From Piromyces finnis (taxonomy: Eukaryota > Neocallimastigomycota > Neocallimastigomycetes > Neocallimastigales > Neocallimastigaceae), in contig MCFH01000012.1 in assembly GCA_002104945.1 (NCBI GenBank), positions 558,001 to 622,000 of the forward strand: 64,000 nt of DNA, read 5' to 3'. The notes beneath the pieces were generated by a model, which had not been told where the DNA came from, ran no database searches, and worked only from the letters and a program-made list of their open reading frames with translations. Positions within the stretch are counted from its first letter, which is position 1. Each line of letters starts with the position of its first letter. A program made the position numbers and the translations under genes. Of this stretch, positions 1-12,753 are shown piece after piece.

Positions 1-302
1 GGGTCATTCCATGGTTTGTCTATTTTTCGTTATTATATAAATATAATGAATGAAGTCTCGGTATTAATTTTTTTTTTTTTTTTTTTTATTGTCAAAAATC
101 TTTTATAATAAATATATTTGGATTTTTTTTTTATTTTTAAATATAAAATTAATTAAAAGGGTGGTATTCTTATAACTGAAGCATATAAGTAACTATTCAT
201 TTAGTTAATATTTCCAATAACATATCATCAGTTTATATTTCTAATAATATTAAAAAAAACTTAATTTTTCATTAAATGTATTGGAATAATTATATAACCT
301 AG

Positions 303-1419
303 AATAATATCCTATAAACAAAGTAGAAACAAAGGTAAGTATTTAAATATATGTATTTAATTATTATAAAGAGAAATAGGTATTTATAATGTTATTTTAA
401 ATAAATATATAAATATATATATTATAATAGGAAATGATAAACTAAACATTATTGGTTTATTTGGATTTGACTCACCATACTTTGGTCTTGCAGTAGATTC
501 TGTAGCAAATGCAGGAATGAAACAAATAGAGGAACCGTTATCCTCAGCTGTTAATTATGTTACATCGTATTTTGGAAATAATAATAATAATAATAATAAT
601 GAAAGTGAAAATCTTAAAAGTGATAAAGAAAATGACATTAAGAATAACAGCAATGAAAGTAATGATAATAAAAGGGATATAGAAGAAAATATTAAATCAT
701 CAAATAATAACAACAGTAATAATAGTAATGATGATAAAATTAATGACAGCAACAACAATAGTGATAAGGGTAATGATAAGAAGGATAATAATGGAAATCA
801 ATATTGGAATATATTAGGGGTTGCATCAGCTGTCATTGCAGGTTTGACTGTTGCATATGGTGCAATAGTAAATAAAGATGTACGAGAATCACTTATGTTT
901 AATAGCCAACAAATACTGACAGAAGTATCTCAATTCTTAATACCATATGGAAAATTCTTAGAACCTCTACTTGAAAAAGGAAATCAATATCAAAATATTG
1001 ATTATTTAATAAATAATCGTGTACCTTTTAAGAATTATTATCCAATTGTAACTATTTTTTTTATACTATTATTTTGTATATATATATATTATTTTATTTT
1101 ATTTTTTATTTTAATTAGTTTTCATTTTAAACATTAATTAAATAATATTTATTATTATTATTATTATTATTTTATTTTTTATTTATTATAGACAAAGATT
1201 AAAGATGGTAAAGAAAGTTTTCAAGCAACAACATTTATTTCTCTACCCAGTGAAGAAAAATACCTTAAATTATTTGATTCAGTTCCTGCAGCTGAAGATG
1301 CAGCAAATCCAATCTATTCGCATGTAAATATGTTTAATATTAGAACAAATAGAGAAAATGTATTCAAATTACTAGAGAAATGTATTCAAGATATATATGA
1401 TATTATTAAATGTATTTAA
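303..1419 (+). CDS. Probable alpha/beta-hydrolase (DUF676-like), 5' partial
   Basis: Three exons can be seen: about 303-334, 431-1047 and 1192-1419. Introns are GT-AG (335-430 and the phase-0 intron 1048-1191), and the stop is at 1417-1419. The gene runs off the left edge, so the N-terminus and any catalytic serine are missing. The reading starts near a strand/turn with GLFGFDSPYFGL, then a long Asn/Asp/Lys/Ser low-complexity insert, then a hydrophobic Gly/Ala-rich helix (ILGVASAVIAGLTVAYGAI), and ends with HVNMFNI about 25 residues before the stop. The FDSPYFG motif and the late H-x-N-M-F motif resemble fungal DUF676/lipase-like serine hydrolases, where the His would be catalytic. This assignment is from motif memory only; without the nucleophile elbow it stays tentative. 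Confidence 0.5.
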
Positions 1420-1824
1420 AATCTTCTCACTAGAAAAATTTCTTAATTTGAAAACAAATTATATAGATGTATTATTATAATTAATAATGTATATGTTTAT
1501 GTTATATCTATCCAAGAAGAAAAAAATAAAAGATTATTTTTTCTCAAAATATAAATAAAATTATATCGTTTTTAAAAATGAAAAGTGTAATATAATTTAT
1601 AGGCTTTATTTTTTTTTTTATTAATATAATTCTATTATAATTAGGTATATTGTTTTCATTTTAATCTATGTCTAAATAGAAATATTAAAAAAATAGTAAT
1701 AGTTTCTTTTTTTATAATGTATTAAGTTAGGAAATAATAAATGTAAACCAATTTAAAAGTTAGAACTATATATAAATTTTAATAGATAAATAAAAAAAAA
1801 AAGGATTATAATCCTTTTAAATTT

Positions 1825-4800
1825 TTAAATATAATTATTCAGAACATTTAATTTTTTATTCACACTGACATACTTGAGTTTTCCATTTGAAATGGTATAC
1901 AATTCTGAACAATATTTGTAGAATAGTATGTATTTTTCAATGAGTATTTTCCTATTTTTATTTGATTTTTCTACTGGACATCCGCATATATAGGAGTTAT
2001 GGATTAGACATTTTTTATGGTTGATAAAATCAAAATAATATGTTGAATCATCTCTTCCGGTAGTTATTGTATGAATTTTATCCATAGAAAAAAGTATAAA
2101 TATAATTAGATAACCAATTGAATTCCATATTATTTCTAATAAAATTCTATTGTATCTTTTATTTTGTAAAAATAAAAATCCGATAATCTATTGTTTAATA
2201 TTTAATCACCATCATAAATAATTTATCATTTCATTTATTAATATAATAATAATAATAATAATAATAATAAAGAAGAAGAAAAAGAAGAAAAAGAAGAAAA
2301 TAGTTTATTAATTATTATTGAAAAAAATAAAAATTTTTTAATTTGTTATATATTATAAAATATTTGTTCATTATATACTTTACATTAATCAATGGACCAA
2401 ATACTATCCATATGATCATAGAATGCATAATATTTTTAATGCATCTAAATATGCAATTGTTATATATGATATTTTTTCCTTTAATGATAATAAATATAAT
2501 ATACATCATTTCAAAAATGTTATAAATGAAATCCATCGTTTCTAAGGTACATTTATAATACCATTCTCCACTTTCATTTTGAACAATGTTTAAACTATAC
2601 GTTTTTTCATAATAGATGAATTTTGAGATAATTATATAAATGGTTAATATAATAAACATGGGAAACAATATTATATGATTAAGTAATGTGGAATGTGTAT
2701 TTCTAATATTTTTTATAATGATGTTAATAACATTTTTCAATTGAATTTTTTCACCAATTATATTTTTATTTATAAAAGAATCCATATTATCTCTTTGATC
2801 GTCATTTTGGTTGGGATTTAATAAACTATTCATTAATTTATATAATATTAATATTTTGTAGTAATTTGTTTCATATTCCATAATTAGCTTTTCACAATTT
2901 CTATTATTATAACGACTAACCCTATTATGTTCGTTATCAAAATTTATCTTGGCCTCTATTATTTCAATTGTATTTGATTGAGAGCTTGATTCGGTATTTT
3001 CATTACATTTTTCTTCAACTAACGGATTTGTATTTATAATATCATACTTTTCTCCCTCATTGATTATAATATTGGTTATTCCTAATTCCCGTCCTAAAGT
3101 TACATAAATGTTAATAAAAACTAGAGATAATGTGATTCCAACATGTTTTAATAAAAAATTTATGAAACATCCTAAATAAGAATTATAGATATAAAATATC
3201 ATACTTGTGAAAACTAAAAATAGTCCAAAAGGTATAAAAAGATTTTTTAAAAGACCCGTATCTTTAATAATATTCTTTTTCCTATTAAATACAATAAATA
3301 ACATATAGAGCACTAATATTATCATTATTGATCCTGTTATAATTGTTATTTTTGCATCAACATTTCTATCCAAGAATAACACAGTATGTTTAAGCATATG
3401 CAATTATAAATAAATAAAATTAATATACAATGTTTTAGTGGTGAAATAGAACATGTTGTGGTAAAAATACGATATCATTATTTATTATAAATTATTATTT
3501 TTAAAGATGTAATTAATGTAACTATTTATCTTTTTTTTTCTCTATAATTATACATACTCATAGCTAACAAAATCCTTATCCGTACAATTTTCTCCTTTCC
3601 ATCCTGGTAAGCATACACACCTATTTTTAGATATATCATTGACTAATTCATTGGAATATGGAATACATATTGCAGAAATATCTACTGGACAATTCTCTTT
3701 ACATTTTGGTTCTTCACAATACTGAATATTATTTTTATCTATCATTTTTATTTGATACTTACTACATTCTTTTATATTTATTTCAATAGAAGAAAACTTA
3801 AAATTTATTTCATCATTATAATTTTCAATAATAGGTGTAATAATGTATGTACTAGGATTAGCAAATAATTGAAGATAATTCATTTCACATATTCCTTATA
3901 ATTTTTAATAAAAATAAAAAAAAAAACAACAATTTCAAATGAATTAAAATAGTTGATTATATATATAACAAACAAATAATAAATTATATTTAATATTTTT
4001 TTTTTTACCATTGATAAAAGTTCCTGAATTTCCTAATAAATAATAATTATTTTTTTTATTTTTATTATCAATATCAGCATTCAATTCAATCGTATTTATC
4101 ATATTATCTTTTTTTATGACAGTTAATTTTAATGTTAGTAAAGAATAATATTTTACTCTATCTATAACAAGATTATTAAAATCGTTATATAATGAAAATT
4201 TTAATTTAAAATATTCTCCAGAGTATAAATTTTTAATATCCTTCACTTTTGTATCTAAAGTAATATAGGAAGGTTTCGAACTAAAATTATCATCATAAGA
4301 AAGAACTGTATTATTTTCAAACCTATTATTTGTTAAGCTAATAGGTTTATTTTCTAGAAAAGGTATATAAATTGCTGCACCCATAACACCAGCTTTATTG
4401 AATAAAAATTTATTATTTTTAAATATGGCCACATTAAGATTGTTATATTCTGAGTATAAAACACCCCCAAAATTCTTGGCATAATTTTCGTAAAAAATAT
4501 TTTTTTCAAATATAATAGATTCTTTATAGTTTTCTGTAGTTGGACTATTTAAAAAATATATTGCCCCACCATTCTTCGCTGTATTTCTATAAAATTCATT
4601 AGAAGCTAAATATAAATCAGTACTTAAAACATTTTTCAAACATCTATTTAATATACAAAGTAATGTTTATAAAAAAAAAACATTTTTTTATATATTAATA
4701 ATTATTAATTATTATTGTTTTTTATATTCAATTTATATATCACTAACATTGTACTACCATTTCCTTCATTATAATTATTATTAAATTTCGAATTTAATAT

Positions 4801-7082
4801 TGAAAGGGATATGTTATTTTGAAAGCGTATATTGCCACAACTATACTTATTATAATTTGTATTATTACTAAAGTTAATATTTGTTATTGTGACATGAGAC
4901 TGTTCATGAATTTTATATATTAATATTATAATGCATGTGTGTATAAAATTTTTATTTAATAATAAAGTAAAATAAAATATATATATAAAATTTTTTTCTT
5001 TTTTTAATGATTATAAGCTCTTTATATAGAATTACCTTTGCTGAACTAATATCTATGATTGGACTATATGAATTTATATTTTTAAAAGTAGAATCATTTA
5101 AATTTAGTTCATTTACATCTCCTATGATTTTTATCAATGGACCGTTAGTATAAACTTTATTTATATTTAAATTGGATAATTCTAATTTATTTTTTTCGCC
5201 CCATGAACCATATAATATTAAAGATGAGTAATTCATATCTCCAGAATATTTAACATTTTCAGCTACAAGATTATATATAATACAGTTATTATATGAAGAA
5301 TGAATGAGCGCTTTTGAATTTAATATTATATCCTTTATCTTTATATCTTTAAGTAATAATATAGCCTCTTCATTAAATAAACTACTTGTTATACTAATCG
5401 TTCGAATTATTGAGGAAAAAAAAATAATTTTATTATTTTTTGTCATTAATTTTATTATTGTTATTATTACCTAAAATAATACTACCTACCTTAAATTATA
5501 AAATTCTGAATTATAAACCTTAATTTTGGAATACTTTGAATCAATAATTGATGGAATTGAACTTTTAGATTTTATATTTTTAAATATTGTATTTGATAGT
5601 TCATAGTTGGATTTTATGTTGTAAAATAGACTACAAGTTTCTATTTTATTATATCGATTTAATAAAAATAACAACAACGGTAATAATAATTTTATTAATA
5701 TATCTATTAAAACCTTTTTAACTTTTTTTTTCTCCTCACAATTAATATAGTAATACAAAAAAAAAAAAAAAAAACAGAACAAAACATAGTAATACGATGT
5801 ATACTATTAATAATATTAATATTTACTATTAAATAATGAATTTTCTACTACTACTGTATTTCCAGTATGAAATAAATAATTATAATTTGAAAAGCAATTG
5901 TCAAAAGTTGTATTTTTAATTCTTATAAAAAATTTACATATATATTGATTTGATAATATTTTATATATATATTTATAATAGTTGTTAAAATCATGTCATG
6001 ATATAAATATTATATTTTTATATTCTATATATATTCTATACTTTAAATTTAGATCCTCTCCGTATATTAAAGGAATATTTTCTTTAATGTCTATATTTTC
6101 GAAAAAAGAATTATTAATGCTTAATACAGTATTATAGGCGAAAAAAAAAGCCCCTTTTGAAAAAACTTCTTCTCTATCTTTTTGAATATCACTAAAATAG
6201 CCTTTATATATATATATATTATGTGTATAGATACTATATTAATATAAAAGCAATCATATAAATTGATGAATGAATAATATTCTTACAGCTATCTATTTCA
6301 ACTTGTTGTTTTAAAGAAAAGAATAGTCCTCTATTCTTTTCAAATCTACTATTATATATTCTTGTTTTAAAAAATTTATATGGCTCATTATTATAAAAAT
6401 TTATTTTAAATAATTTTTCTGTATTATTCCTAGAATAACATAAAATATAAAAATCTTTTTTTATTAGATTATATATATATATATATATATATATAAAGAA
6501 AAAAGGTTTAGAATATAGATTACATAAATAGTAACGTTACCTGAAAATGCAATTATTTATTTGAATGGAAGGTGTTGAAGACACTACTTTAGAAATAGCT
6601 GCTTCAAATTCAATAAATATAGCTCTATTATTTTTAATGGTACAATTATTAAATATTAAATTAAAATTATCGGTAGATGCGTGGATAGCAAATAGTGGAA
6701 TGGAATACAATGAACTATTTTTATCGAAAGAATTAATAAAAGTAATATTTTCAAATTTTATAGTGTAACCTTTATTTCTTAAAAACATAATATTATATCC
6801 AATAATATTATCTAAGAAATCAAATACAGTTCCATTTTCATTTCCAATAAATGATACATCTCCTGATATCATTAGTTCAAGCGATGAATAGACATTTTCA
6901 AAAGATACATTATAATAATCATCTACAAATATTAATATTAATTCTTTATAATCTTGGTTATTATTTATAATATCTTTTAAATTATTCCAATTATCATTAT
7001 TTTTTATTATAATTTCTTTTTCATATGAAATTATAATGAAAAATAGAATATTAGATAATATATATTGAAGTAATTTATTCAT
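1825..7082 (-). CDS. Receptor-like protein: beta-helix repeats, EGF-like module and class-C-like 7TM region
   Basis: About 11 exons on the minus strand. Best-defined junctions: 7082-6541, 6429-6287, 6201-6042, then exons near 5.9, 5.6, 5.4-5.04 and 4.9-4.75 kb, 4639 to about 4009, about 3898-3557, 3365-2379 and 2146-1825. The Met at 7082 starts a signal peptide. The ectodomain holds right-handed beta-helix type repeats (NEFYRNTAKNGGAIYF, FYENYAKNFGGVLY). Next comes a Cys-rich EGF-like module ending CVCLPGWKGENC. The C-terminal part has TM1-TM6, with TM3 reading LKHVGITLSLVF, a long Asn-rich loop before TM4 and a Cys after TM4. TM7 (WNSIGYLIIFILFSM) lies in the last exon, followed by a Cys-containing cytosolic tail. 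This layout matches the class-C-like GPCRs with odd ectodomains known from gut fungi. Ligand unknown. Some middle exon borders are approximate. Confidence 0.75.
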
Positions 7083-7503
7083 TTATTCATATATATTTTA
7101 TTATTATTATTTCTTTTTGAAATAGTTGTTAAAAAACAAAATAATAGAAATCTTCTTTAATAATTTTAATTATCTTTTAATGAAAAAAAGAGGATAATTT
7201 AAATTTTTAAAAAAAATGTTATTTTTCAATATAGTTTTTTTTTTTTTTCCTAAAAAAGTTTATATAAAAATCTTACAATTTAAATTTTATTAAAATTCCA
7301 TTATTACCTTTTTTTTTTTTTTTTTTAAATTGATCAAGGTATCTATATTTCTTATTTTTTATAAATTTAAAATTTAATATTATCATCCTTTTTATCCTTT
7401 ACTATGATAATAAACTTTAAAATTTTATGATCCTTTTTCTTAAATAAATCATTTATCTTATATTTCAAATTCTATTTATATTTAAATTTCATGAGGGTAG
7501 GTT

Positions 7504-7664
7504 AATTAGTATTTATCCTAGATTTTTGGAGATTTTAGCCAGACTTTTTACCAGAAAATTCCCTTGTTTTAAAAAATTCCTGGTTAAAAATCTGGTAAAG
7601 GTCAAAATTCTACTGGCTAAATAATCTGGCTAAAATCTCCAAAAATCTAGGATAAATACTAATT
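7504..7664. mobile_element. Foldback/MITE-like element with about 50-bp terminal inverted repeats
   Basis: The left arm, beginning AATTAGTATTTATCCTAG at 7504, is repeated almost perfectly in reverse complement ending at 7664. The match runs about 45-50 bp through GGAGATTTTAGCCAGA on each side. A smaller inverted repeat (ACCAG/CTGGT) sits in the middle. The whole is 161 bp, non-coding and in the gene-free stretch upstream of the receptor-like gene. Size and structure fit a non-autonomous DNA transposon (MITE) or foldback element. No convincing target-site duplication was seen. Confidence 0.7.
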
Positions 7665-8576
7665 CATCAATAATAAAAAAAATTAGTATATAATTACGAA
7701 GTATACAATTAGATTAGAATAAAATATTAAAAGATAAAGCTTTAAATTTGCATGATTTATTATAGATTTTAAATAATAAAGATTTAATTCTACTTAAAAA
7801 TTCAATCCCTTTTACTTAGAAGAGAGATTTAATGTATTTGCTTTTATGATTATTTTTATTATGCATCTTAAGAAAGGAAGTATTAAGTTCCCTTTCTTTT
7901 TTTTTTTTTTTTTAAATTTCTACTTTATTATTTTTAAATTATTATTCATGATTTTTTAACTTTGATGAAATTTATTAAAATATTTTAAATAGGAATAATA
8001 TGAACTTTTGATAATTTTTCTATATTAAAATAAATTATAATATAGTTTTTTTTTTTTTTATACAACGCTCATCACAGTAAAATGCTATTTTAAAACTTTA
8101 TAATTATCTTATTTTTAAAATCCTCACTTGTTAAACTCTATATTATGTATACATTACAAAATGAATATCTCAAATATGTATTCTTAAACAAAACTTTACA
8201 GAATTTCGGAATATTCTATAGTTATAAAATAATAATTTAAAAAATCAATTTTTATTAAAAAAAAACATTGACTTTTTTTTTTTTTTTTTTTTAAAAAATG
8301 TAATATTTAATTCTTAATAAGTTGCAATATCACTATTAAAAGAAACAATTATTTAAAACAAAAACTTGTATATTTAATGTTCATATTAATTTTTTAAAAA
8401 TATTATTATTTCTTAAAAAAGAGATTTTTACATAGTTTTTCATATAATATATATAATTAATATAAAAAGGTAAGGCATTTCCTAGATGATATTATCATTA
8501 AAGGAGAACCAACTTATAGACTTAGAGCGTAACAATCAAAATAAAAATGGAATATTTTTATAATCTAGTAGTGTAG

Positions 8577-8633
8577 TGAAACAAATTTATTTGTTTCATT
8601 ATGGTATATATATAAATGGTTGATGTACCATTT
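8577..8633. repeat. Two adjacent perfect hairpins
   Basis: TGAAACAAAT (8577-8586), a 2-nt spacer, then its exact reverse complement at 8589-8598. This is followed by AAATGGT (8614-8620), a 6-nt loop and ACCATTT (8627-8633). Two perfect stems in under 60 bp is more than expected by chance, even in A/T-rich DNA. Function unknown. Confidence 0.5.
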
Positions 8634-8648
8634 TTGATGAATAATAGT

Positions 8649-8679
<31 letters not shown>

Positions 8680-8817
8680 CTATGATGAAAAGGTAATAAA
8701 ATAAATCAATGAAGTCATTAAAAAATAAATTAGAAATATAAATAATTGTTAACTAATATGTTATATATTAAAAACATTTTTAACTCCCTATATAATAATA
8801 TTTATAAACTATTATAA

Positions 8818-8849
<32 letters not shown>

Positions 8850-9043
8850 CATTGTAATTGAAGTTTTATTATGGCTAATTTAATTTATTAATGATTTTAT
8901 TTAAATATATATACAATAATATGTTATTATTAAAATATTAAAGGGTATTAAACATTTTTTTCATTGATGGATAGAAAAGGTTTAATATTTACTTTTAATA
9001 GATATGTTTTATATTTGAGTTTATTATTAATTTTATCTTTGAT

Positions 9044-10945
9044 TTAATCAATTTCTATAATTTCTAATTCTGGTTTTTTTGTTATGGCTTTAGTATTACT
9101 TTTTTTTCGACTTTGACTTAAATTAGTTCTACCTCTTCTTTTTCTTCTTTTATTAGTTGTAGTAGTAGTTGAAGTAGGGGTACTTTTATTATTCATAGAT
9201 TTTTTATTATCATCGATATTATTAATAATGACACTATCTCCTATAACATTGTCATCGATATCATTAATAATGATACTATCTTCTATAACATTGTTATCGA
9301 TATCATCAATAATGTCATTATTTTCTATATCATTAACATTATTAATTTTTTCCTTGTCTTTGTCATCCTTATCATTGATAGTATTTTTATTGCTTTTACT
9401 TTTACTATTACAATAGCTTTGTCGATTAATTAACATGATATCGTCATCCTCCTCATCTTCAAAATAATTACTAGATGGTTCATCAATATAATCAGTATTA
9501 TTGCTGTGGTCATCATTATTATCCTTAAATATAATTTCATTTCTTTTGGTATTATTCTGTTTACATTTATCAACATTTTTTTTTGTTGTATCTTTAATTT
9601 CAATTAGTATATTGTCATTATTACCTATCATTTTATTACTCTTTTTCATTAAAGAATGATCCGTAGAATCATTATCACTTTCTATCCTATTAGTATCACT
9701 TTTTTGGATATTAGTATTTTTTAGTATACCACTACTAGCATTGTTTTTTGAAATATTTAAATCTTTTATTATTATATCGTCATCAAATGTATTCTTTAAA
9801 GTACTATTATCTGCTACCATAATAGTATTTCCTTCTTTTGAAATTTCTTTACCATTTTGACTTTTATATGGTTTGATTAAATGGGTATTTTCGGATATGT
9901 CCTTTTTTTTTTTCGAATTAATTATATTATCATTTGTTTTCATAGTTTTATTTGAACTTTCATTCTCAACTATATCTATTATATCTTTACTGACCTTATT
10001 TTCAATAATTTCAATTTTTTTAGAATTTAAATCTGATTTCGTATTTTTTGATAAACCATTGGCATTGGAAAACTCTTTTTCTTTGAAATTCTCTATTGCA
10101 GTTTCATTTTCATTTTTAAATAAACTAGAATATTTTTTGATAAGTTTATTTAAATATTGTGTTATTTCTTCCGTAAATATTGCAACCGAGGTTTCAGGAA
10201 TATTTTTCATAAGATGAATGACAATATTTATATCGGTAGAGTCATTACTATTTGATTCTTTTATAATTTTAATTTCATTGCTTATTAATTTTTTATTTAC
10301 TTGTATTGTGTTAATACTCAATTCTGAAAATTCATTCAATGCTTTAATTCTTTTTATATGACCGTTAACTTTTCGTACAATATTAAATCCATACTTTTTC
10401 TTTTTTTTAATATTATTTGGATCAACCTCTTTTACTGAACCTTCTTTTTTTTCATTATCTATATTTTCACCATCATTATCTGTATTTTCATCATCATTAT
10501 TATCATTGCTATCGTTATTTAATTCTGCTTCGATATATTTTTTAGGATTTTCTAGTTTAATTAAAAGGTTTTCTAAATCGCTTTTTAATTCGTCAATAAT
10601 TTTACTAAAAAGATTTAAATTTTTGCTTAAAATGTCACAACTATTTAATTCTTGTGTTATTGCTTCTTTCAATCTGTCCTGTCTATTATATCTTCTCGTA
10701 TATTTTTTTCTTTCCTTTTTGTATTTTGATTGTATTTGATCCTCATTGACTATATCTAAATTATTATTTTCTTTATTTTTGCTTTTGGAATATTCTTCTT
10801 TTGGATAAAGATTTTGGTTTTGATATATTTGAATACTACCATTATTTTTTAAATTTATTAGTTCTCTTTTTATTTTTTTGCAAAACTCTTTAGTATCTTC
10901 AGATCTTTTTACTTTATCAATAGATCTTTTATTTCTATTCACCAT
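9044..10945 (-). CDS. Lys/Asn/Asp-rich protein of unknown function, 633 aa
   Basis: Single open frame with a Met start at 10945 and a stop at 9044; no intron is needed. Three semi-ordered segments are visible. There is a basic N-terminus (about residues 1-95). A helical region with leucine heptads follows (about 100-145, e.g. NLFSKIIDELKSDLENLL). A second helical region lies at about 195-290 (FNIVRKVNGHIKRIKAL; NIPETSVAIFTEEITQYLNKLI). The rest is Asn/Asp/Ser low complexity, including repeats of the type IIDDIDNNVIEDS. Near the C-terminus a basic patch, NKRRKRRGRTN, looks like a nuclear localisation signal, followed by an acidic end. A nuclear or chromatin-associated protein is plausible, but no family was recognised. 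Confidence 0.7.
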   Translation of the reverse strand: MVNRNKRSIDKVKRSEDTKEFCKKIKRELINLKNNGSIQIYQNQNLYPKEEYSKSKNKENNNLDIVNEDQIQSKYKKERKKYTRRYNRQDRLKEAITQELNSCDILSKNLNLFSKIIDELKSDLENLLIKLENPKKYIEAELNNDSNDNNDDENTDNDGENIDNEKKEGSVKEVDPNNIKKKKKYGFNIVRKVNGHIKRIKALNEFSELSINTIQVNKKLISNEIKIIKESNSNDSTDINIVIHLMKNIPETSVAIFTEEITQYLNKLIKKYSSLFKNENETAIENFKEKEFSNANGLSKNTKSDLNSKKIEIIENKVSKDIIDIVENESSNKTMKTNDNIINSKKKKDISENTHLIKPYKSQNGKEISKEGNTIMVADNSTLKNTFDDDIIIKDLNISKNNASSGILKNTNIQKSDTNRIESDNDSTDHSLMKKSNKMIGNNDNILIEIKDTTKKNVDKCKQNNTKRNEIIFKDNNDDHSNNTDYIDEPSSNYFEDEEDDDIMLINRQSYCNSKSKSNKNTINDKDDKDKEKINNVNDIENNDIIDDIDNNVIEDSIIINDIDDNVIGDSVIINNIDDNKKSMNNKSTPTSTTTTTNKRRKRRGRTNLSQSRKKSNTKAITKKPELEIIEID

Positions 10946-12054
10946 AATTTTTTAGTCAATATACTATTTTTAATTACAATAATAATATTAACAACCGTAT
11001 TAAAAAAAAAAAAAAAAATTCTATACTACAAAAAAAAAAAACATTTTAATAGAATATTTAATTATAAATTATTAAATAAAAAAAATATATAAGTATATAA
11101 TAAATACAATTTATCATTATATTTTATTACCTTTTACACACCAAAATATAATATATAAAAACTTATTTTCTTTTTTTCTTTCTAATTTTTAAAATAATTT
11201 AAAAAAAAAAAAAAGGGAAAAGAGAAAGTGTTACATCAATACTATTTAATTTTTTTCTGGTTTAAAATATTAATATGTATTTAAATGGTTATATTAAAAT
11301 GTCAAATTAAAAAACAAAATTATGGCGTATAATGAATCCTATATAATGTATTAATATGTATTATAAAAAAAAAATAATTAATATTAATAATTTTAAAAAA
11401 ATATAATTTTATTATAGTGGCTTGGTATTTAATATTTACTTAAACACAATGAAGCCTATAATAAAGACTTTTTCATTTCTTATATTCAAAATACTTATAA
11501 AGATTTAAAAGCTCTTTTTTTAAAAAAAGAATTACAATTAAATTAGTATTATATTTATTAAATATGAATTTGCGTTGTTTATTATTATATTAATAATAAT
11601 AGTAATAACAAGTAGATTATTATAGTTTTTTTTTACTTTACAATTTTTTTTTTCCTTTTCTTTTTATCTATAAAATATAAATGATTATATTTTATGATTC
11701 TATACATATATACATAAGGCACAAAAAGATAATTATTAATTATATATATATATATATATAATATTAAATACAATCAATATTTTTATATTTCTTGAAGCTG
11801 AAAAAAAAAAACTTTTATTACTATTATAATTTTTTTTTTCAAAATATACACAATTTTATATTTTTTTTTTTATAAATAACATCATTTATTTGATAGATGA
11901 ATCCCTAATAAAAGTTTTTTTTTTAAAAAAATATATTTTTTTTTTTGGTTATCAATCTATATATTAAACATATTTTTTATCAACTTTTATAGAGTTTAGT
12001 TTGGTTTATTTCACCTATTATTGTTTTATTATACATATTCTTACAACATTTATT
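10946..12054. other. Intergenic, gene-free
   Basis: A/T-rich spacer between the 5' end of the Lys/Asn-rich gene and the 3' end of the six-helix membrane protein gene. No gene or structured element was seen beyond homopolymers and short AT repeats. Confidence 0.6.
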
Positions 12055-12753
12055 CTAAACCATTTCTTCAGCTTCAGTAATCTTAGTATTGTTATTGGTA
12101 TCAGTATTATTATCATCCTTTTTGGCATTTTCACCTTTAAATTTAGTTAAAAGTTTGATAAGATAGGCTAATACATAAGAAATACCAACAATTGATATAA
12201 ACCAAAAGATAGAAGCAAAAATGGATTGTTCATAGACTTTTAAAAATGGGTATGGACCATCTAATAATTTAGCATAATTTAAAATAACTGTTACAATAGC
12301 GTAAACTAATGTAGGAAGTGCTGCAAAAAGGGCATCTTTATGAGTTGGTTTACCATCCTCAAATAATCCAAAGGATATTACAGAGAGCGCTGGGCAAATA
12401 ACATGATGAAAGAGTTGTGGCCCTTCAAATAATAATATTCTCACACCATTTTTAGTCATTGGAATTAAAACGACAACAACCACTATGAATGTTAAAGCTA
12501 AACAATTAGAACCCATATATCTAATAATTCTTATCCAGTAAGGCATTTCTTGAGATTTAGATTTAACAGAGTATACAATGTAACATATACAAGTTATCAT
12601 TGTAAAAAAATTTGAAAGAACCGTATAATACTTTATATTTTTAAATCCACCATGCTGAAAACATAATGGAATAGCTATAATTTCTAATATTAATATTATA
12701 ATATTTAGTATAATTGCAATTTTTCTTTTACTAAAAATTGATTTTTCTGACAT
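12055..12753 (-). CDS. Six-helix membrane protein of bacterial (Pr6Pr/AIG1-like) type, 232 aa
   Basis: Intronless frame from Met 12753 to stop 12055. It encodes about six hydrophobic helices, a short basic N-terminus and a charged Asn/Asp/Lys tail that may be a later eukaryotic addition. Motifs KYYTVLSNFF after helix 1 and QLFHHVICPALSVISFGLFE in the centre match small membrane proteins of Firmicutes often annotated Pr6Pr family, related to the FAR-17a/AIG1 fold. The conserved His pair and Thr could be catalytic, because AIG1 proteins hydrolyse fatty-acid esters, but that is inference. The gene is divergent from the MFS gene, with a 1.5-kb spacer. Lack of introns, bacterial motif pattern and bacterial-type neighbour suggest horizontal transfer. 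Confidence 0.65.
   Translation of the reverse strand: MSEKSIFSKRKIAIILNIIILILEIIAIPLCFQHGGFKNIKYYTVLSNFFTMITCICYIVYSVKSKSQEMPYWIRIIRYMGSNCLALTFIVVVVVLIPMTKNGVRILLFEGPQLFHHVICPALSVISFGLFEDGKPTHKDALFAALPTLVYAIVTVILNYAKLLDGPYPFLKVYEQSIFASIFWFISIVGISYVLAYLIKLLTKFKGENAKKDDNNTDTNNNTKITEAEEMV

Larger units (their letters stand above)
7083..9043. other. Intergenic, gene-free
   Basis: A/T-rich spacer with many homopolymer runs between the receptor-like gene (5' end at 7082) and the 3' end of the Lys/Asn-rich gene. Apart from the foldback element at 7504-7664 and the paired hairpins at 8577-8633, nothing recognisable is seen. Confidence 0.6.
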
